NCBI RefSeq assembly: GCF_001039355.2
Contig: NW_019774069.1
Coordinates: forward strand, 1,099,301 to 1,161,300
Source of the DNA: Lingula anatina
Taxonomy: Eukaryota > Brachiopoda > Lingulata > Lingulida > Lingulidae
Direction: 5' to 3'
Length of the DNA: 62,000 nt
Shown here piece after piece: positions 56,096-62,000 of this stretch. The position numbers were made by a program, and so were the translations under genes. Each line of letters starts with the position of its first letter. Within the stretch, counting starts at the first letter, position 1. The notes below the pieces were generated by a model that saw only the letters and a list, made by a program, of their open reading frames with translations, searched no databases and had not been told where the DNA came from.

Positions 56096-58400
56096 GAACT
56101 TTGTGACAGCACCTTTGTCCAGGAAAATCACAGGTAGAGGAGGTTCCCAGTCTGCTATTGCAGAAGTGGTCATCACGTGGACAAGTGTAGGCGTGCCCAA
56201 AACAGTAAATCAGTTCCGTCCAGACCACTTCAGCACACTCATAGAATTAATCCAACAGCCAGCAGTTATTGTAGACCTCAATAGTAGTCTCACTGAAAGT
56301 GAACTGCAGTACACCAACTTGATGACAGTGACCAAGGGCCTGCAAACTCACCAACTTCTGAACCCCAAAATCTCAAGTCGGCTTGCAACACCTTTGTCAG
56401 TGAGCCCACCAGTGACCACATGCCTGCAAACTCACCCATGGACCACAGAAATTCCAATGAAACTATGGAGGTTGATCAGTCATGGGAGGATGAGGGGACA
56501 GCAATAGGTGGGACAGCTTTACGCAAGGGGAAGTTTTTACCAGTGGATGAAGTCATTTCATTACTGACATCAGATTCATCACCATCCCTCACTGAAATAC
56601 TAGACAGGCAAGAAAGAAAATATAATGTTTATCATAGACAACCGATGTAAAGTTGCACGTATCCAGGCAGGACAAAAACAAGACCTTTCTGATGATTGTG
56701 GAGCGTGGAACCCAAGTCCCTCGCCATTGACAAGAATGGCCTTTAGAGATGGCAAATGGAGCCAGGTAGTGCTGAAGAATGACCAATATTACATTGAAAA
56801 CCAAGTGAAAAACAAGAGAAAATTGCAACTTTTGGGCGAACAACCAAATCAAGTAATAACATAACAAAGGAACTACCGGACACTTAAAAAGGACTCTAAC
56901 TACAAAAGAAGAATAAGTATACTCCAAAACAGACCTGATAAATTACTTGAGGGTATATCGGACAGTATCCAGGACTTGCCCCTCACGATAACTCGAGCCA
57001 TCCGAATGCTCAACATTATGTTAAAACAAACACTACCATATTAGAAGAAACAGCCTCAAAAGCTAAGACCTCCAAGCCTAAAGAAATATATGAGGGCATG
57101 ATCAGGAAAAATGAAGAGCTGAGGAGGCCAGCAAGCTTGAAACAAGTACAGAATAAGGTGCACAAAGTGACAAAGGAGATTTCGGGGCTTACTGACAGCA
57201 GCGGAGGACAAAATCTGGCGGACAACTTAATCCACCTCCATGGACAAATTCACCATCACCCCTTCCTGAAGAAAATAATTCACAAGAAAAATAAATGTCC
57301 TACATTTATTCTGTATACAGAAAAACAGATTGTAGATCTCAGGAGGTTTTGTTGTGCTGGGCCAGCAACACATGGTACAGTGCTTGGAATCGACAAGACA
57401 TTTAATTTAGGACAATTACATGTAACGGCTACGGTCGGTGTACAAAAACCTGGCCCTGGTTAGGCGTTCAGCAGACAACCCACCTCTCTTCCTAGGCCAA
57501 GTCATGATCCATGGTACATCAGATTGGAAAACGTACGCTTTGTTTATGGACACGTTGGCTACGGAGTTGGATGGATCAGCCAGCTCCCCAATCATTGGAT
57601 CTGACCACGAAAATGCGATCAGAAAGGCTGCCAAATTTTCTTTCAAAGAGGCAAAGTTGTTATCATGTGAAAGACACTTGAAGCAAAAATTGTATGATGC
57701 ACTTCCGGGACAAAGTTGGGGTCGAGAGCTCGACAGACAACAAATTACTACAACTATTTTTGGACCCTCTGGACTGACTTCAGCACCGTCATTACCAGTC
57801 CAAGAGGCACGTCAAGAAATGACCAAAAAGGTAACAGAGAATAAAGCCCCAGAATTTTTACCATATTTCAATCAGTATATACAGTGAGGATATGCCACTT
57901 CTTGGCTGATATTGGTCTCTAAATTTTCCTGGACCAACAACAACTGTGAAGCAATTAATCACGTGCTCAAAATGAAAACCCAGTGGAGACAACAAGACAT
58001 CCCAGCTTTAATCAAGAGTTTGTATGAAGTCGTAGAGAGCCAGCAAACAGATGTTGAGAGGGCCATTATTGGAAGAGGAGAATTCACTCTGGACAATCAT
58101 TTCTTTTCTTTTGGCATGGACAGTATATCTTGGACCAGAAAGTCTCAAGAGCATAGAGAAAGATACCTTATGAAATTCATGAAAGCATCCAAGATGAAAA
58201 GCCAAATGGTTTTGTCCACCAATGGCTGAATGTCAAACCATCCTCTTCAAAGGGGAAAAAACCTAACCAATGCAAGAGGCTGAGAGCTACGAGAACAGCC
58301 ACTATAAAACAAGGTCATGGAAATGGAAATTATGTGTAAGGGTTGGGTGTAGAACTTGCTCTGGTTGAACGTCGAAGACTAGCTTTGATGTTTGTGTGCA
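56090..58400 (+). mobile_element. MULE-like DDE transposon relic, copy 1
   Basis: Successive frames at 56090-56340, 56420-56640, 56625-56864, 57098-57463, 57438-57887 and 57912-58229 together resemble the MULE-type transposases common in cnidarian and mollusc genomes. Diagnostic segments are LGIDKTFNLG (catalytic Asp near 57392), IHGTSDWKTYALF, IIGSDHENAI (second Asp near 57603), the CERHLKQ zinc-knuckle-like motif, and NNCEAINHVLKMK. Frameshifts and stops break it in several places (near 56330, 56590, 56864 and 57440), so it cannot encode an active enzyme. The 5' end is shorter than in the second copy. Exact terminal repeats and target duplication were not found; the 3' limit is approximate. 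Confidence 0.78.
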
Positions 58401-59922
58401 CATATTGATGACTACAGAAAGAGAACACTTAAAATAAAATAATGTTATTTTGTTTAAGGCTTATAAGAAAACTGTCCCTGTTGTCTTTTTGGTTGGTATA
58501 AAAGATGTGTAGTATCTGTTAGAAAAACCTTTAGAAACGTTTTGCCTCCATGAATGATAGATAGCAAGCATATTGCCGATTTGTCTGGTTATGATTTATC
58601 AATGCCATCTTTAATCCACACAATGCTAGTTGCAATAATTGTTTATATGACTAACTATATTAATGTGTATTTGTCTACAGAACTTTGGAAGTCATATTTA
58701 CAGCAAGAATGAAGCAGTAGCCTTGAGAAGTGCATATGTTCATATAATATAGCATGCCTAGTAGATAGAAATCTGGTAATGGTATATGAATTCCACCTTT
58801 AATCAGAGCAGTACATAATTGTAAGGAAGGTATATATGTAAAGATCTTTTTGAGTCATAAAGGCTGCTCCTTTCCAAAGCACTAAAATTATATAAACTAT
58901 ATTTATATTGATGTTACAGGCATGCTCTTAAAAATATTTAGTGCTCAGATTGCAAACTATGTTTGATTTTTTCAGATTTTTCCCTGATGCACAGGCGTAT
59001 ATCTAAAGCTTCTTTAAAATACGTTATCTACTGCACTAATGTTTTTACCAATGTTGAAGTGAGGTTTTGCTGCGTCCGGTTGATCACTGTACCATCTGAA
59101 GTGAACTACAGTAAATCTGTTGTATCTCTGAAGTCTGGGGCTGCATTTCGACAGTGTATAACCAAGGAGTTTCTGCAACTGTGCGTACCTCATGACTTTA
59201 GACAGAAACGTGCATATGGGGGGAGTGATACATGTATATTCTGAGAATGACCTTCACCTTTATAATTTTTCTTCTTCAAAGATGGTTAACCTCTTTATGC
59301 CATGAACAAATTATTATTATTATATCATTTGTGTTTCATACAGTCCATGCAACCAGTTATTTACTCCATTAAAATCTGTCCACTCTATGCAAGCGTGACT
59401 TAATGCGGCGGAATTATATCCGCAAGATAAATATCTGAGTTGCACGGCACATCCGGTTTTGAAGTGATTGCACCACAGTAAGTAAGCTGAGCAGCGTTTG
59501 TGCAATCTCAGTGCGCTTGTCTATAAAGGTGTAGGTTTTGATTAACCATACCCACTCCACTTTTGTGGAAGTACAAAACTTTCAACAGCAGTACATACTA
59601 GGCTTAGTTCTTTACCAGACATTTGAAGAATCGAAAGTCTCTTTAATCAAAGGCAACGATTGTTTCAATTTATTTGTCTTTTACTTTGCCTGTTATTAAA
59701 AAGGAATAGGTAAACGATATCAAGGCACAATATGAGAGGAATGTGGCATAAGAATTTGTCTGTTCAATGAAAATCAGTGAAAAGATTTAGCAAAGAAGAT
59801 ATGTACACATATCTCATTGTAAATTTACATGTTTTTATTAAGTTTTAAGTCATGATGCACGTTTAATTTGACACATGACATATATTTGAAAGCTTCAACT
59901 ATTTATTTTACTTGTATTTTAG
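58401..59922 (+). other. Non-coding between MULE relic and CCCH exon
   Basis: AT-rich, with short chance open frames only. Part of it is probably intron of the CCCH gene, whose exon at 59923 needs an upstream exon leaving two bases. I see no convincing upstream exon. Confidence 0.4.
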
Positions 59923-60497
59923 GTCTTTTACAAGTATTGCCCAGGTGGAGTTGAGCAGTATCGCCAGCACTTTCACAGATAGTTTTATGAGCACACGCCA
60001 GGAATTAGTGCAAAAACAGGAAAAGAGTGGCATTGTTTCTGTTATGTCCCAAGCTTCTGATCCTTCTCCGATATCAATTTGTCAGTTTTATGCCAATAAA
60101 CGATGGTGTAAATTTGGTAAACGCTGCAAATTCCAGCATACACGTGGTAGTCAGCCATTTTCTGATGAAGAGGACCCAACTGGAGCAAAATGCAGTGATT
60201 CAAAAGTTGATTCCCAGTCTTTGAAAGAGGTAGCTATAGACAACGCCACAGAAGGAACTGACCAAAGTGAATTACAAACTGCCCAAGTAGTAGAGGTCTT
60301 CAGTGAGACAGAGAAACCCCACAAATTGAAGCCCAAAGTTACTAAAGAAAATGCAGAGGGGCATAAAATCTGCAAGTTCTTTGCACGAACTGGCCGGTGC
60401 AGATTTGGATCCAGATGCTACTTTTTCCATGAAAGGTCAAGTGGTGAACAGGAAAGAAAAGGTGTCATGAAGGAAAATGTGGAGAGTGCGGATGCAG
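59923..60497 (+). CDS. Exon of a protein with two CCCH zinc fingers (partial)
   Basis: A 575-nt exon between acceptor TTTTAG and donor GTAATA, entered in phase 2 and left in phase 1. It encodes two C-x8-C-x5-C-x3-H fingers: CQFYANKRWCKFGKRCKFQH and CKFFARTGRCRFGSRCYFFH. About 80 acidic, Ser-rich residues separate them. This finger type binds single-stranded RNA in TTP and related proteins, so an RNA-binding role is likely (family knowledge). The flanking parts of the gene are not visible: upstream lies the transposon relic and downstream a contig join at 60593. The specific family was not identified. Confidence 0.82.
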
Positions 60498-60592
60498 GTA
60501 ATATCTACCACTTAAGTTCTACAACCTGTTTGCTAAGACCAGAATAGAATTTAATACCCTCCATAACAATTTTCAAAAAAAAAAAAAANGAC

Positions 60593-60593
60593 C
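60593..60593. other. Single n after poly(A), probable contig join
   Basis: Follows a run of 14 A and is followed by GC-rich sequence unlike what precedes it, leading into a second MULE-like copy. Confidence 0.8.
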
Positions 60594-60674
60594 TAAATCC
60601 AAGAGATGGGGACAGGGGTCTTTGCGGTCTAGGAGGAGAAGCGGTAACGGTGACTTGTATCCGGCGCCAGTACG

Positions 60675-60724
60675 CGGAGCCGGCGGAGATTACGGAGCCG
60701 GCGGAGCCAACGGAGCCGGCGGAG
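60675..60724 (+). repeat. 18-bp GC-rich minisatellite (three units)
   Basis: CGGAGCCGGCGGAG repeats at 60675, 60693 and 60711, exactly 18 bp apart. On the plus strand it can be read as GAGGDY, GAGGAN and GAGGAI; the GC content contrasts sharply with the rest of the window. Confidence 0.9.
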
Positions 60725-60752
60725 CCATACGAGACGGGTCGGGACTAAAACC

Positions 60753-62000
60753 ATGAGTACCGCCAGCGTACACGCTGGTGGTACTAATGAGAACTTTGTG
60801 ACAGCACCTTTGTCCAGGAAAATCACAGGTAGAGGAGGTTCCCAGTCTGCTATTGCAGAAGTGGTCATCATGTGGACAAGTGTAGACGTGCCCAAAACAG
60901 TCAATCAGTTCCGTCCAGACCACTTCAGCACACTCCTAGAATTAATCCAACAGCCAGCAGTTATTGTAGACTTCAACAGTAGTCTCACAGTACACCAACT
61001 TGGATGACAGTGAGCCCACCAGTGACCACATGCCTGCGAACTCACCCATGGACCACCAAAATTCCAATGAAACTATGGAGGTTGATCAGTCATGGGAGGA
61101 TGAGGGGACAGCAATAGGTGGGACAGCTTTATGTAAGGGGAAGTTTTTACCGGTGGATGAAGTCATTTCATTACTGATATCAGATTCATCACCAACCCTC
61201 ACTGAAATACCCCCATTCAAGAAAGAAAATATAATGTTTATCATAGACAACCGACGTAAAGCTGCACGCATCCAGGCAAAACAAAAACATGACCTTTCTG
61301 ATGATTGTGGAGTGTGGAACCCAAGTCATTCACCATTGACAAGAATGGCCTTTAGAGATGGCAAATGGAGCCAGGTAGTGCTGAAGAATGACCAATATTA
61401 CATTGAAAAACAAGTGAAAAACAAGAGAAAATTGCAACTTTTGGGCGAACAACCAAATCAAGCAATAACATAACAAAGGAACTACCGGACACTTAAAAAG
61501 GACTCTAACTACAAAAGAAGAATAAGTATACTCCAAAACAGACCTGATAAATTACTTGGGAGTATATTGGACAGTATCCAGGACTTGCCCCTCACGATAA
61601 CTCGAGCCATCCGAATGCTCAACATTATGTTAAAACAAACACTACCATATTAGAAGAAATAGCCTCAAAAGCTAAGACCTCCAAGCCTAAAGAAATATAT
61701 ATATATGAGGGCATGATCAGGGAAAATGAAGAGCTGAGGAGGTCAGCAAACTTGAAACAAGTACATAATAAGGTGCACAAAGTGAGAAAGGAGATTTCGG
61801 GGCCTACTGACAGCAGCGGAGGACAAAATCTGGCGGACAACTTATCCACCTCCATGGACAAATTCACCATCACCCCTTCCTGAAGAAAATAATTCACGAG
61901 AAAAATTAATGTCCTACATTTATTCTGTATGTACAGAAAAAAAGATTGCAGATCTCAGGAGGTTTTGTTGTGCGGGGCCAGCAACATATGGTACAGTGCT
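60753..62000 (+). mobile_element. MULE-like DDE transposon relic, copy 2 (cut by window end)
   Basis: Collinear with copy 1 from 56090 onward and highly similar. It keeps the 5' end missing in copy 1: an ATG at 60753 opening MSTASVHAGGTNENFVTAPL. The start codon region lies in a 28-bp near-palindrome (60757-60784). The first frame stops near 61007, a second runs 61000-61473, and later parts are again interrupted, so this copy is also inactive. The transposase core lies beyond the window. Confidence 0.75.

Noticed and set aside
60629-60904. Antisense Leu/Arg-repeat frame
   Set aside because: Produced by the 18-bp GC-rich minisatellite read on the wrong strand.
1-62000. CRISPR arrays, operons, ribosome binding sites, tRNA or rRNA genes
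   Set aside because: None seen; the tandem repeats present are microsatellites, minisatellites or transposon parts in a eukaryotic genome.

Overview
This is animal nuclear DNA: AT-rich, intron-rich, full of microsatellites, with canonical GT-AG introns and phase-consistent exons. The gene set (a Shaw-type K+ channel, eIF3j, FAM221B, a giant MAM/EGF receptor and mitochondrial EF-Tu), together with its MULE-like transposase relics and hairpin repeats, suggests a lophotrochozoan, most likely a bivalve mollusc. The species-level assignment is inference. Gene models below were built by hand from splice sites and reading phase.

Layout. (1) 1132-10506, minus: a complete four-exon Kv3/Shaw-type potassium channel with a 6.6 kb first intron. 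(2) 13350-17174, minus: a complete nine-exon EIF3J gene. (3) 18060-22175, plus: FAM221B, divergent from EIF3J across a short shared promoter region and interrupted by a 939-base assembly gap. (4) 20357-25028 is repeated almost verbatim at 25030-29515 with a single n at the junction. The block holds the last four FAM221B exons and a signal-peptide exon. It is best explained as two allelic contig ends placed side by side. (5) 28936-50739, plus: a 40-exon gene for a predicted 2352-residue type I membrane protein: signal peptide, seven MAM domains, four EGF-MAM pairs, a fifth EGF, a Ser/Thr stalk, one membrane span and a short tail with an LDLR-like FENPYF motif. All exons join in consistent phase. 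(6) 51323-52461, minus: the large 3' exon of a mitochondrial EF-Tu gene, tail to tail with the receptor, carrying a basic C-terminal extension. (7) 52.5-62 kb: a patchwork of short contigs joined by single n bases (53216, 54750, 60593). It contains two near-identical copies of an unrecognised two-exon segment, two broken copies of a MULE-like transposon, and one exon of a protein with two CCCH zinc fingers.

Functional picture. The genes are unrelated neighbours (ion channel, translation initiation, a cysteine-rich protein, a large adhesive or endocytic receptor, mitochondrial translation); nothing suggests co-regulation beyond the EIF3J/FAM221B head-to-head pair. The most interesting object is the MAM/EGF receptor. 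Its symmetrical exon modules, paired loss of the second disulfide in three MAM domains, in-frame duplication of a splice acceptor, and coding minisatellite in the stalk show a protein growing by exon and sub-exon duplication.
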